DNA of 64,000 bases from Notospermus geniculatus (GCA_002633025.1 NMRB01000125.1:411437-475436), one strand, 5' to 3'. Shown: positions 10,889 through 22,962, counted from the first letter of the stretch. Numbers and translations are program-made. The notes: a model not told the origin generated them from the letters alone.

Positions 10889-12169
10889 GGCCCAAAGCAT
10901 GTAACTAGGTACCACCAGGGTTTTTCCATGTTCCCTTTAGTTTTTCATTCATTGTATCTTTCTGATATATGTGGCATCTTTGATTTTTATTTATTCTCGT
11001 ACAGCATAAAATTCTGAATCTTAAAATGTATACTTTTCCTACCAGGATACCTCTCTGAGCAAAGTTATTACTGGTCGAAAAGCAACAGATGCCAAAAAAC
11101 GGCCTTCCTTGTGTTTCTCTCCAAAATTACTCTATGGTAATTAGGGCAGCAGTTGAAGAATTCTATCCTAATCCAGAATTTTCAAGCTTAGATATTAGGG
11201 TTTAGATGTATGGAACCAAAATAAACGGTGTTTTTTTGGTTTAATTTCATGAACTTCACGCCAGGAATTTTTTTGCTGTAAAAAAGCTGGGTTTGGTGTT
11301 CTTTTCTTAAAACTGCATGTTTTTTTCACCCAATGATTGCAAATTATCTAGTGAACTGTATCTATTGTTGAGTAGCTAAAATACTGCCCCAAGTACCAGT
11401 ACTTTTCAGGAAAATAACTGTAGTCTTCTATCTGTTTGGGTTTTCCAACATGACCAGTCGTTCTGGAAGCTGTCCACTCTCCGGCTGTACGTCACATTTT
11501 CTTTTTTTGGTTATAATTATTTACATGGGAGATGCAGAAATCTGATAAAAATTACATGTGTTGCCCCTGCCCTGCTACAAATATTAGTAAAGTTTTAAGG
11601 CAAATTATTATAGGGTAAAGAACTTAGGAGCCCAGGAACATTCTCCGGCTGTACGTCACGCTGGTTTTTTGCATGGACATTTGCCCATTTCTGAACAAAA
11701 ACATATGGCTCACCGAGATAACAGATATTTTCACATTTAGATAGGTACCTCTTATCATTTGAGGCAGTTTGTAAGTTTATGAAGCACTTTGTATTACTTA
11801 ATAGATCACATTTAGGGAAAAAACCCTATTTTTAAGGTTTTTGACCGATTATGACACAGCAAAGCAACTATAGTGGAAATTGACAGCATGGATTTGAGCC
11901 CCCTAACTAAAGACACAAACTGGGACTATTATCGACTTATACCTTAAAACTTTATTTTCCAGGTCAAATATGGGGTGTAATACATTTTCCAGTACCCTAT
12001 ATTTCAAGGACTGATAGAATGATAACCGTTGCAGATTAAGCTCTGAAATTTTTTGTGACATCTTCACGGGAGTTGTACTTATCTTTGAAGTGAAGATATT
12101 CGAAATATACACACTTTCATTTTTTGGTTCTTCAGAAACATAGTGGTACCTAGTTACATGCTTTGGGCC
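10889..12169. mobile_element. 1.28-kb DNA-transposon-like element with perfect 27-bp terminal inverted repeats
   Basis: Left end GGCCCAAAGCATGTAACTAG continuing GTACCAC; the right end is its exact inverse complement (27 of 27). Both are flanked by TTAT (10885-10888 and 12170-12173). The interior is AT-rich, has no frame above 70 codons, and carries CTCCGGCTGTACGTCAC twice (near 11480 and 11642). It is a non-autonomous element; superfamily not assigned. Confidence 0.85.
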
Positions 12170-12189
12170 TTATATCTTCCTTCTACCTA

Positions 12190-12452
12190 ATAGACATCCC
12201 TATCCCAAATTCTCAGATCTGCGCACTTCCGCTGAAATCGTTAACAGAACCTCCACCTGAAACCAGCTGACGTGACGCAATCCATGATTCAGCAATGGTC
12301 AGCTCTGACGCAACGTCGTCAAACTCACTGTTGTCACATGGTCGTGGGGTTCTCCACATCACGTCATTCTGTTTCAGACCGAGGTTCTGTTTACGATTTC
12401 GGCGGAAGTGCGCAGATCTTTCTCGTTTTCGTCAATTTGGGATTTGTCTATA
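12190..12452. mobile_element. Inverted-repeat element (263 bp)
   Basis: The GATCTGCGCACTTCCGCTGA region at the left is inverted at the right (GGCGGAAGTGCGCAGATC), with outer TAGACA...TGTCTA ends. MITE-like. Confidence 0.75.
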
Positions 12453-12751
12453 GTTGATGGTAGAACAAAGCATGAACAACAACAACTCACTGATCTTCTG
12501 CCCAGTCACCGCAGAATACAGACGTTCTTCACTGACGTCACAACGGTCACGTGACTGCAAAGAATCAGCCATGTTGGCAATCAAATGGCTGGCGATGATG
12601 TCAAAACTATCATGTCATGACATTTTGACGTCACGATCTGTGTGTTGGTGCTGTGTTCATGCCGTAATGCCGTAACCTTGCCCGACATTTTACGGCCAAT
12701 ATGGCGACACGGCGTGTCATCATGGAAATATGACATCAGGTGAAGAACCTC

Positions 12752-12913
12752 TATAGATCGTTTTCACGACGTAACTCCGACAGTGTCCGCCATGATGACG
12801 TTACGCGTTTTGCCCACCAGCAGAAACGCAAAATGCATTGGCTGCTGGTGGGCAAAACGCGCAACGTCATCATGGCGGACACTGTCGGAGTTACGTCGTG
12901 AAAACGATCTATA
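12752..12913. mobile_element. 162-bp hairpin element
   Basis: Arms of about 72 bp (TATAGATCGTTTTCACGACG...CCCACCAGCAG) are almost perfect inverses around a short loop. No coding capacity. Confidence 0.85.
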
Positions 12914-13703
12914 GCCTATCGGCTTTGGTACTGTTTGACAACGGGCGAACATCACTGGGGAGAGGATTCCACGCATCGTTCTCTAGCGCACATCTGGCAT
13001 CAACAGCCGATTTTGCTCGCTGGTGATAAGACCGCTTGCGATATCACCTTGTGCGCTGCTGCCCTTACGAACACTGCTAGATACGCCTTGTGAAATCTCA
13101 CACGAAATCGACACACCTGCGGCAACTCTCGTTTGTCACATGGGATGCTGTGGAATTGCTAACGATCATTTGCAGCCGTTTTAATAAAATTGATCGAAAA
13201 ATATGACATTTTCCTCATCTCAGTCTAAAATACTCACTGGGTAGGTGGGGAGAACCAATATTGATTTCTTTGCATACATTTCCATCCTTTGAGCCGACTG
13301 CTTTTTTAACTCGTTTTTTATGATCATCTCCCCTGACTCTCCCAGAACTCCACATACACCTACACGCTACATCAGTACAAACATAGAAGATGACGAATGT
13401 TCCTTCAAAGACCCTTCACTCGAAATAGAATCATTTTCCACCGAGAATGCATACATATACATGGCATACATCGTGATCTGCTACATAAAACTGAGTGGAT
13501 TCTCTAGCACGGCGGTTACTAAGTCTCGTCAGTTTGTCACTAAGCAATCCATGTACGAAGCACGTCTTCAGCGGCTCAGAATATATTGGTTGAGGGATAC
13601 ACGGCAGTCAAATGCTGAGTTTGACATCTTGTACATCGCTATGGCTGGCACAGCAACACGTATGGCTTACAAAAGAGAGCCTCAGATTTATAACAGAAAT
13701 TTT
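12914..13703. other. Unrecognised region with an open frame running into a SINE
   Basis: A 162-codon frame at 13320-13808 (+) reads MIISPDSPRTPHTPTRYIST and on. Its last about 30 codons are SINE sequence. No domain is recognisable; I do not call a gene. Confidence 0.3.
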
Positions 13704-13953
13704 TTGTTAGATTTTTTCGTCAGGGCCAGCCACAGCATTATTGGCCCTGGTAAGTTCGAAAGCTACATGTTCCTCACTTGGATGGGGTCTTTCACTTGCC
13801 CTCGTTAATGGCACAAGGTACAAGGCACCACGACTTACTGTCCCTTGCAATGGACTTAAGAACCAGGGATGATATCCTGCATGGACCAGGTTTCGTACCC
13901 GGGACCTGCTACTTAGTATTAAGCGGACGTGATAACCACTAGGGTAACAAGGC
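13704..13953 (-). mobile_element. tRNA-derived SINE copy 7
   Basis: Minus-strand copy with 3' end TTTTTCGTCAGGGCC at the left and tRNA-like head TAAGCGGACGTGATAACCAC at the right. Confidence 0.86.
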
Positions 13954-14176
13954 CCCCCCCAAACAGAAGATAACATCAGGGCCCTCGAAGTTTCGGCGGG
14001 AGTAACGTGGCGGCCCGAGAGGGGGGAGCGCGAGGGGGGAACCCCCCCTCGCACGAAGAAATTTTTGAAAATTGGAGGATAAAATACCCAATTTCCCGGC
14101 ATCTGCGAATAAAAATCGAACTGAGCGGCGGCCATTACAAGGAAGTCACTTGGCACGAAAACTGACGGAAATTGCC

Positions 14177-14654
14177 GGTCCTACTAAACAGCGTCAGCAA
14201 CGTATTTTAGCGTCAACAAGCGTCAGCAACATTAAAGTTGGCGTCAGCAAGGATTTATAACATCCTCAGGGCGCCCTATGTCTCAGAATGTTGTTGCAAT
14301 GGTGTAAATCTGCACTGCTTTGAAGAAAATTAATGAAATTGAGGATTATTTTGGCTTTTTCGGGTCAAATTAAATTGCCGACGAAACCTTACTTCAGACT
14401 AGTTCTAGTTCCGCCAGTTGCCGCTGCAGTCCCGAATGGCGCCACTGTTTCGCTCAGAAACATTTTGAAGAAATGGTTTAAATTTCTTTTCTAAATCATT
14501 ATTTTACTGCTGGATGATCGCTTAAACTTTAGTCTTGACCTATTTCAGTGTCCAAAAAGCCTTCCTTAACATATAAAACCTTGCTGACGCCAACTTTTAA
14601 GTTGCTGACGCTTGCTGACGCTAAAATTTGTTGCTGACGCTATTTAGTAGGACC
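14177..14654. mobile_element. Mutator-like (MULE) MITE with 11-bp target duplication
   Basis: Ends GGTCCTACTAAA and TTTAGTAGGACC are perfect inverses. CGGAAATTGCC is present directly on both sides (14166-14176 and 14655-14665). Just inside, GCGTCAGCAAC-type motifs are repeated several times on the left and mirrored on the right (GTTGCTGACGC). Long target duplications and long repetitive TIRs fit the Mutator superfamily. Length 478 bp, no coding frame. Confidence 0.85.
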
Positions 14655-14665
14655 CGGAAATTGCC

Positions 14666-15720
14666 GATCGACTGGCCGAGTTGTGTTTGACGTCAGAGGC
14701 TGTACCAAATATGGTCACCGTTACACTACTATTCCATTCATCGCTGGTCGTAACTGGAGTTGATTGACGAATCAGGAAGAAGGGCGTGAATATGGCGCGA
14801 AGAGACGTGAATACATGATGTGGATTGCGCATAAATTACTAGTATTGATTTTCGTGGACTGCGGCCGGCGTGGCTGTCGGAGGCAGAGCGCACGACTGTT
14901 CCCGCGTTCACGGCGATTTCGTCAGGTAGTGGGCGTTTGGGGCTGGTGATAGGATATTAGGATGAGAAAGGGGCACTAAATGGCAAAGAGGATGTTGAAG
15001 CTTTTATTCATCGTTTATTTCACTTATAAAATCACCTGGCGGACGAATTTTTTGACATGGCGGCAGATTTTGTGACTTGGCGGAAGGCACGTTTACACGC
15101 GTTTGACTTGGCGCACCGCCAAGTCGTTAACGTAGGTTCGAAGGCCCTGTAACATGATTCAAATCAGATTTTTCTTCCTTCGGGTTTCGGTACACAAGTC
15201 ACAGCCTCCGCAGCAGAGTCTACCGTACACAAACACGACTTGGAGCTTCAGCCTGAGTTGTATACAGACCAGCATTCATTGTATTTGTAGAGTTGCCAAG
15301 GATCTTAGGATCGATGTGTACTAAATGAACCAGCATCATACCAAGCAAGTTGATTGGCATGAGCTGCAACAACAGAACTGGTTGTGTGGTATGTTCAGCA
15401 ACTGGATGTTCCCCTACTTCTTCAGCAAAGTGAGTAAGACGGTATACCAAAGGTTACCATCTGTCGTAGCCGCCATATTTGCCCGACCAGCAGCTACCTT
15501 CAGAACATACTTCTGCATCTGCCATTCTCTGACCTCTTAGATATGCCAATTATATGTCACGGCAGAAAAATTATCGCTGTGGTAGTTTCCGATACTATCC
15601 TTGAAATCAATGCAACAGAGAAGGTCATGTTCTTTTTTATCTGTTTTCTCGATGCTGCGATCGTGGAATGTGTGGTCTACAGGGTACTGCCCTTGTCTAC
15701 CCTCTATTATCCTTCGTAAG
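14666..15720. other. No recognisable feature
   Basis: Only short frames. A TTGGCGG-type motif recurs at 15035-15125 without clear periodicity. Confidence 0.4.
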
Positions 15721-15815
15721 CCCATTTTCCACTACCGCACCAGTTGAAGCATGCCGAGCTCACCCCGGACCGAGCCCACTTTGAATTCAAGCGGGATAGG
15801 CCTATTTACACCACA
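15721..15815 (+). repeat. Dispersed repeat, end fragment
   Basis: It matches the inverse complement of 33440-33545: shared CCCATTTT, GTTGAAGCATGC, CCACTTTGAATTCAAGC-like and GGATAGG blocks in the same order. Probably one end of a mobile element whose other end I could not delimit. Confidence 0.5.
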
Positions 15816-16206
15816 GAAATCAAGCGAGCCAAATCCGTGCCAAGCCCACCCACATGACCCAGTCACCTGAAAAAATGCGCTGTTTGCCATTGAGCTTTCG
15901 TGGCAATGATGTAAAGGCCAAGGTTGGGTAGTTACACAATGTCAACTGTGCCCAGGTAAGCGGGCTAGATTAGCTGTAGCTGTTTATTGTGGCGGAATTT
16001 CAAGGAACCATGCTTGACCCGGATTGAGCCTACCAAATTAGTAACTGCGGCACTAATTTGGTATCAGGACAAGCTGTCTCGACTTGTTTACATTTGGCAA
16101 AATTGTACCGAACCGGGCTCGGTCCGGACGGACCACGGCAAAAATTTTGTAGTGTAAAAGGTGCTATAGGAAAGCCGCCCCACTTCAAGGCTTTTAGCGC
16201 TGCATG

Positions 16207-16474
16207 GCACCTTCTTCACTTGATATCAGAAGCCCTGTCCTCATCCCTCTCTTCACTTGATATCGGAAGCCCTGTCCTCATCCCTCTCTTCACGTGATAT
16301 CAGAAGCCCTGTCCTCATCCATCTCTTCACTTGATATCAGAAGCCCTGTCCTCATCCCTCTCTTCACTTGATATCAGAAGCCCTGTCCTCATCCCTCTCT
16401 TCACTTGATATCAGAAGCCCTGTCCTCATCCCTCTCTTCAATTGATATCAGAAGCCTTGTCCTCATCCCTCTCC
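16207..16474. repeat. 37-bp minisatellite, about 7 copies
   Basis: The unit is CTTCACTTGATATCAGAAGC followed by CCTGTCCTCATCCCTCT, repeated head to tail with very few substitutions (for example GATATCGG in copy 2 and CACGTG in copy 3). Confidence 0.95.
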
Positions 16475-16689
16475 AAGTTGTGTCCGTCCACATGCGGCAT
16501 TGATTCCATTCATTTCGATCGACTCCATCGTTGAACTTTGACATTTCATCATGATTGGATCTCGTACTCATCACTTGTAATTGTTCATGAATATTTCAAT
16601 CACTGGAACAGCGTCTCTATCATTTGAACGTCTATCCTATCGCTGTGGAGGTAGGATCGATAGATCCAGGTCCATGGGCATGGTTCAGC

Positions 16690-17410
16690 CTCGACAACAA
16701 TCTGCATGACAACAATCTGCATGGCCGCACAAAATAATGCAATGTTCCAAGAATTTTTGCAACTGCTTGCATGCATTCTAAGCCCTATTTATACTACAAA
16801 GGCACACTTTGGGGAGGGTTTGGCCTGGACAACAATCCGGCCCTGAAGCATCTCTTCTCAGAGAGAAGTAATATTCTTGCCACTGCTCGTGTCCTGCACA
16901 CTTCCCTATCAAACTTGTTCTAGTACTAACTACAGAGGGACATGCATTGGGCAGGGTTTCGGCCTGGACAACCAGGCTCCAAAAAGACTCTGGAACTAGG
17001 ACAAACTTCAGGGGGACAAACTTGGTCAGGGCTCGACCAGGACAATCTAATCTGGCTCCAACAAAATGACTCTGGGAGAAGGAACTGTCTGCAACTGCTT
17101 GCGTCCCGTCCCGCACACTGCCTCGACCAGTACTAGCACGGTCGATCTACAGAGTGGCAGACATTGGGCAGGATACCACCTGGACATTCTGGCTCCTACA
17201 GGACTCTACTAGGAGAAGGAATTTTCTTGCCACTGCCTGCATTCCACACACTTCCCAATAGTACAGGGTGGAGCACATTTGGGCAGGGTGGCCTGGACGA
17301 CAGTCAGGCTGCAACAAATTACTCTTACGGGAGAAGGAACGTTCTTGCAACTGCTCACGCTCCGCACACCTCGACACGAGCGACACATTTGTGACCTGTT
17401 CCATCAAATG
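16690..17410. repeat. Degenerate tandem repeat, unit about 120-150 bp
   Basis: The block order GGGCAGGGT, GGCCTGGACAACA, CTCCAACAA, ACTCTGGGAGAAGGAAC, CTTGCAACTGCT, CCGCACAC recurs about five times with heavy divergence. The overlapping frames are by-products. Confidence 0.7.
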
Positions 17411-17436
17411 CAAGTACTTGTTGCAAAAGCGAAAAC

Positions 17437-17480
17437 ANAAAAAAAAAAAAAAAAAAAAAAATTTTTTTTTTTTTTTTTTA
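17437..17480. repeat. Poly(A)-poly(T) run with one ambiguous base
   Basis: About 22 A are followed by about 18 T, with N at 17438. The length is likely unreliable. It is followed by a GC-rich GGCATGGCGCC-type repeat to about 17555. Confidence 0.9.
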
Positions 17481-17635
17481 GGGGCATGGCGCCCTAGGGG
17501 GTTAAAAAAGGGCACAATGGCGCCCCCTTTTGGCGGCATGGCGCCGCGCCACTCTAAAATGGCCTAGATATAACACTGGATGGTCTTTTAAGGTAATCAC
17601 TGGTTCTTAGCGCTCACTCCCTTCGTCACCGTCCT

Positions 17636-17745
17636 TGTACAAACCAACAATTACTTCAGGATGCAATGATGGTGGTTGAATAAATCTGACAACATATGAT
17701 GATCACTTTTTGTGACAAGCGCCTGCTTTTGCTGGAGACGGTCAC
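17636..17745 (+). mobile_element. MITE family A, diverged right-end fragment
   Basis: ATGATGATCACTTTTTGTGA and GACAAGCGCCTGCTTTTGCT match the right end of family A. The left half is missing or unrecognisable. Confidence 0.65.
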
Positions 17746-17826
17746 ATTTTCTTGGGGTTTAGATTCTACAATCTTGTCTAACATCATCTTTGTTCATCAT
17801 GTTCACACCAAGTAAACTTTAGTTAA

Positions 17827-18060
17827 CCCGTTAACTGGGTAGGACGTCATATATACGTCATCACAAAATCCAGGGAACCCCCGAAAACACCCGAGGATCT
17901 CAGCTTGCGTAGGATGTAATAGTATGCCCTGCAAGGAAATGGCGCTTCACATTGTGTAGGACGTTATCACGTCCTGAACCTTATGTGTCAAATACTTTTT
18001 TGGCAATTTTTTTTCTAAGAAAGAACATTTTTTTCAAAAATTAATTACACAGTTAACGGG
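17827..18060. mobile_element. piggyBac-like MITE with TTAA duplication (234 bp)
   Basis: CCCGTTAACTG and CAGTTAACGGG ends, with TTAA immediately outside at 17823-17826 and 18061-18064. CCC/GGG ends with TTAA are the piggyBac hallmark. The interior has repeated ACGTCAT motifs and no frame. Confidence 0.85.
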
Positions 18061-18081
18061 TTAAAGTGACATCAACAGAAG

Positions 18082-18314
18082 AGACTCTATCACTCCAAAA
18101 GAGTGCAGCACCTGACGGGGCAGCATCATGAAGTCCCGCATGTCATTTCTGAACGCCATAATGCGACTCCAAAAAAAATCCAGTTGTTTCAGCGATCATG
18201 ACGTCATGAAACAATTTGATTTTTTTCGTCTCACCTCAAGACATCATGAAATGACGTGCGGGACTTCATGACACTGACCCGTCAGGTGCTGCACTCTTTT
18301 GGAGTGATAGAGTC
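18082..18314. mobile_element. Inverted-repeat element (233 bp)
   Basis: GACTCTATCACTCCAAAAGA at the left is exactly inverted at the right (TCTTTTGGAGTGATAGAGTC). Similarity continues inward through GTGCAGCACCTGACGGG and the TCATGAAGTCCCGCA block. Confidence 0.85.
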
Positions 18315-19033
18315 TATTTGAGACGATGTAGAGCCCCCCATCCAACTATGCAGGAATATTGAAATAAATAAATAAAACGATTTCATGGAAATTGCATGTT
18401 AGCTAACCCACTCAAGTTGAATACCTACATGAGTAAACCAAGACAACCCAAGGTTCAATGTTACACGATGGCATGTCTGCACACATTAACGAATATCGCG
18501 TGATTGGTAGGCTACCCGCGATTGACGTTTCAACCGTTTATCCACGTCTCCCATCGCCTCGTGAACTCTGGCATTTCATCCCGACCCCCTGAGTGTTTAC
18601 AGTCGTGGTATAATCACACGTAGTCGGAGGCTGGATGTGTATGCGAGTCCGATCAATGATCTAACCATCCCGTAGACTAATGCTGAGACTAAGACTCGTT
18701 CGCTTTAATCCCGTCGTCTACTTCAATTCCGTTGTGTCAACCACATACATCCGAATCAAGAAAGCCATTTTCATCATCCCTAAGTGGTAGCATATATTGC
18801 TTGCATCAAAAAGAACGGAGAGAAATGCCAAGTGTGTTGCAAAATTAGAACGTTGAGTCAGGAAGATGAACTAATGCATTTGTTGTTGATCATCATGGAA
18901 TGATTCCAACTTAGCAGACAACAATCCTAAAGTGCAAACTATGTAAATGCGAGTATCAGCACAGCTGTTTGGCAGAGGCTTATGTGTGAGGCGTCATGGT
19001 ATTCTTAAATGCCGTGGCAGCCCAAAATTTAAT
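18315..19033. other. No recognisable feature
   Basis: Nothing I can support. Confidence 0.5.
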
Positions 19034-19246
19034 GGGGAACTTTTCTGCCGTCGGTGGCCGTAAGAGGCCGCCTGTTACCGGTCCTAGAACGTCGCAAAAT
19101 TTGGCGTCAAGTGCGTGAGCCACGGCGCCCACGTCATTATGGACGACGTTGTGGCATGCATTTCTGCCCTGTGACGTCAAATTTCATGACGTTCTGGGAT
19201 CGGTAACTCGTAGCGGCCTCTGACGGCTCCAAAGTTCCTCATTGGC
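19034..19246. mobile_element. Degenerate inverted-repeat element
   Basis: GGGGAACTTTT...GAGGCCGCCTGTTACCG at the left is imperfectly inverted at the right (CGGTAACTC...GCGGCCTC...AAGTTCCTC). Internal CACGTCATTATGGACGACGT reappears at 45118-45157, in a CFAP99 intron. Confidence 0.55.
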
Positions 19247-19315
19247 TTGAAGGGTACGATATTGCCACTTTTTGTCAACAGCCGGCGCCACTGGTGGTGA
19301 TTGCATCATTCTCCA

Positions 19316-19484
19316 ATAGAGGCTATGCACTGACGTCATCAAATGACGTCATCAATGGGTATGACGCCACGTGTTGGATGGAAAATAGACGGAGCACGTG
19401 GTCAGATGCACTGTGTCAGAATGTCACAACGTTCCATCCAACATGGCGTCACCTCGCTGATAACGTCACGTGCATAGCCTCTAT
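19316..19484. mobile_element. Inverted-repeat element (169 bp)
   Basis: ATAGAGGCTATGCAC...GACGTCATC at the left is inverted at the right (GATAACGTCACGTGCATAGC, CTCTAT). MITE-like. Confidence 0.75.
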
Positions 19485-19671
19485 ACCGTAATTCTGTCTT
19501 TCGCCCCAGTGTTGGAGAATGTACGATTACAATACAAAATGCATTTTATGTGGATACCCTGGGAACAAGAGTTACTCTACATGGAGCGAGGTTGATTTTG
19601 TGCTAGTTTAACAACATTGTCAAAAGATGTCTCCCTTAACACCGGTATGTTTAGCACAGGAATACCGTGCT

Positions 19672-19868
19672 CCTTTAAAGCGAATCGATAGCGGATTTTG
19701 TTTACATTTGGCTGGTGTTTGTAAACACAAAATTCAGCCCATCAAAATGCACGAAAATTTCTTTGTTGACATTCTGGAGAAGTTTGTTTACATTTTTTGC
19801 TGAAAATTCGTCCCCTTTCAAATTCTATTTCTAAATCAAATTTTTTCGCTTTCGATTCACTTTAAGTT
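19672..19868. mobile_element. Diverged inverted-repeat element
   Basis: CTTTAAAGCGAATCGATAGC at the left and CGCTTTCGATTCACTTTAAG at the right are imperfect inverses. AT-rich interior. Confidence 0.55.
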
Positions 19869-20545
19869 CGTGAAGACACAAATGTACAAATGTGTCCTAA
19901 GTGCATAATGCACGACACCTCCCATCCCATGAACACGTGTGCCTTCGAGGGAAGGTGGAGTGATCGAAGCTCAATCTGGCATTGTTAGCAATTCTATGCC
20001 CTTGGGGGATTTCACCATATCTTGAAGCATTGACAAATATGTTAAAATTGTTCCGTACATCCATAAATCAATAGAAAAATATCCGAGAAACTGGGTTGAT
20101 NTATGAATCATGACGTCACGTACCTCTCTTTATTTTGATTGGCTGTACGCAAATGAACCTCCTCAACCGGCCTGCAAAGCTCATGTCAAAATGCGCGCAC
20201 GTGGGAATAAAATGTCGCTCATAGCAGTAATAATAAATTTGTTCGACACGAGCGCCGTCTTTTGGCAGTGCTCGGAACCTTATCCGACAGCTCTTATCCG
20301 ACAGTTCCTATACGCGACAGCAATAACATCCGACAGCGGTAAAATAGGAGTCGCCCTGATTATACATACGCGTTTTGTTTTGTGCGTTTAAACTCGCGGG
20401 ATTTATATCTGTTATTAGGTACAGAGAAATCTCGCGAGTCACACATATCCGTTTCAGGTTATAGAATTAACGCTTTAGGTATAGAAATGCGTTTCAGGCT
20501 TACAAATAAATCTTCTGTACACTGAATATTTGCGGACATAACCGC
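19869..20545. other. No recognisable feature
   Basis: Includes one ambiguous base at 20101 and a run of CCGACAG motifs at about 20285-20335. No gene. Confidence 0.4.
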
Positions 20546-20764
20546 CCATATGTTCCTCACGTGGATGGAGTCTTTTACTTGCCCTTGCAAAGAAACAAAA
20601 TACAAGGCACTACCACCATGACCACTGACTACTGCTTATGTCATATGCCATGGACATGAAGAGCCAGGGATGGTTAATCCCATTTGGCCCAGGCTGGATT
20701 GGGTCGGAACCCGGGACCTGCCGCTTCCTAAGCGGACGTGATAACCACTAGGCTATCAAGGCTC
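20546..20764 (-). mobile_element. tRNA-derived SINE copy 8
   Basis: Minus-strand copy lacking its extreme 3' end. It ends in the tRNA-like head CTAAGCGGACGTGATAACCA, CTAGGCTATCAAGGC. Confidence 0.85.
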
Positions 20765-20975
20765 TCCTGTGTTGTGCTGGATGAGGGAAAGCAAGGTATA
20801 CTCACGATTGCATCCTAGGTCATGGAGGGTCAGAATATTCACTTCTGGCTGCCGATTACCCTGAAAAAGAATTGAAATCATGAGGTACTCATGTTACAAA
20901 TACAATTAAAAATACCGTTTCTCGACAAGTTTCCCCTCGATGGGAAAAGTGGAAACTAGAGAATTAAACAAGCTA

Positions 20976-21105
20976 GTTCATTGGCACACGGATCCGATCC
21001 GTTTCCAGTCCATTTGCCCCTAGTTTTCCGGATACGACAACACTGAACTCCATTTGATAGATTTTTTACGGACCTGAATCGGACCAATTCCGTGTGCCAA
21101 TGAAC
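20976..21105. mobile_element. Inverted-repeat element (130 bp)
   Basis: GTTCATTGGCACACGGATCC is imperfectly inverted at the right (GGACCAATTCCGTGTGCCAA, TGAAC). Confidence 0.75.
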
Positions 21106-22094
21106 CTTGCGTTATGGTGCTTTTTGTAGATCAGTTAAAACACTTATTTTTCTTCCAAAACACTTTATCACCACGATAAAACATACATTGAACACATGGG
21201 TCTTGATACACCATATACTTTTTATCAAATTTACAAAAAAAAAATTTGTTTGCTAACGTTTTTAACATATCTCATGAGCCATGCATTCTAATTCCAATAA
21301 TTCCCAATCACATGGACATGGGCAGCTGACCGAACCAAACTCGTTTCATCATTTTTAACACTCCCCAAGGATTTTCACCACGTTCTGCATAATTAATAGA
21401 AAACCCATTTGCAGAGCGACGGGAGATTATTCAAAATTCTGCACCCAAATATGTTCTTAAACCTATCTATAATGTAGAATTTTCGAATAGTCGAGTAGGC
21501 TATGTAGTTTTTCTTTTTCCAAATATACCTTTCCAACAAAGATGGCGGTCCCGGTCTAACCGTTCTCACCACATGACATCAGAAGCTTAATACCATTCAA
21601 TGGCCGCTGCCACGCTAAGCTGGTCAATCGGGCCATGGGCACAAACGTTTAGGTAATTTAAAAACAATTGTCTGAGAGGATGCGTTTGGTAGTGTTACAT
21701 CATGCTTAGACAATGAATGGCCACGACGTCATGTTGGAGAACTAGTAGGCCACCATCTTTTGTTGGAATATTGAATACTTTCAGGAGGCAGAAAATGAAA
21801 TTATTTCTAGCTGGGCAACAGAGAAAGAGGGCATGCCCCTAGACAGATTAGAACAAGCTGCTATTCTAAACCAGCAATCTCCACCTTCGACAACTACCAA
21901 ACACGATCATGAATATTTTCTACTGGCATGTTCAAATAATAGCGGCAGGCGTCCCCGTGTAAGCGCCACAGCATTCTTGTTAGTTCTGACGTCAACGCCC
22001 GCCTGGCCCAAGTGAGCGACCCGCTGAGCGGGTAACTTCAGGAAAAGATGGCGGCGAACCTGATTCAGCCAATGGAGAAAGAGGAAAATTCTTT
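21106..22094. other. No recognisable feature
   Basis: AT-rich, no family-like frame and no clear repeat. Confidence 0.5.
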
Positions 22095-22448
22095 GACGCC
22101 ATGACACTTTTTTGAGCCAGGCGCGACACCGTTTGTTCAGTTGGCCCTTCATAGACGCCATGACACTTTACTCGAGCCAGGTGCGACACGGTTCGTTCAC
22201 TTTGCCCTTTATGGATGCCATGACCCTTTTATAATACTGGAGCCAGGTGCAACACCGTTCGTTCACTTAGCACTTCATAGACGCCATGAACTTTTGTGTA
22301 ACCAGGCGCGACACTGTTCGTTCACTTGGCCCTTCATAACACCATGACACTTTACTGTAACCAGGCGCAACACTGTTCGTTCACTTGGCCCTTCATAACG
22401 CCACGACACTTTACTGTAACCAGGTGCAACACTGTTCGTTTACTTGGC
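22095..22448. repeat. Tandem repeat, unit about 58-65 bp, about 6 copies
   Basis: The unit contains CGCCATGACACTTT, GAGCCAGGCGCGACAC (or AACCAGGCGCAACAC), CGTTCGTTCACTTGGCCCTT and CATA. Copies differ by small indels. Confidence 0.9.
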
Positions 22449-22962
22449 CTCATTGCGTATGCGCACTATCCGAGCTTCCCCAAGCACGGCGCAAGTAATC
22501 GAACACGCTATACGTGAGGACTGTCAGACCATTTCAAGAAGAGCTGATTATTCATTTTGAAGCAGAATATGCTTAACACATCGAAGACACCCTACAATTT
22601 TCTGGTCTGTAAATGAAATCAGTGTGATGATTCAGCGGAGAATTGCCTGCAGCAGAATATCGCCAGTTGAATGTCGAAGTTGAACCGACTTCAATACCAC
22701 AGGCATCAATAACTTATATTCAGCAATAATGCGTCAGATATGACAATGGACTCCACTTTCATCAATACAATGGATTATGGATTCGCCGTCCCAAATTGCG
22801 GGATAAAATTGGAGGACGTTTGAGCTCGGAATATGACATGTCACACGTTAATATCAAATGACGTGCCTGTAACGAACGCCAACCAAATCTTCCGAGTACG
22901 TAGTTCATCGGTGCAAATATGTCCAGATCATTTTGATGCTGGGTTTTCCGCTCCCTAAAGCG
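22449..22962. other. No recognisable feature
   Basis: Nothing supported. Confidence 0.5.

Noticed and set aside
13320-13808. 162-codon open frame
   Set aside because: The C-terminal part is SINE sequence and the rest has no recognisable similarity.
16207-16474. CRISPR-like array with 37-bp repeats
   Set aside because: Units are directly adjacent with no spacers and the context is animal DNA. It is a minisatellite.
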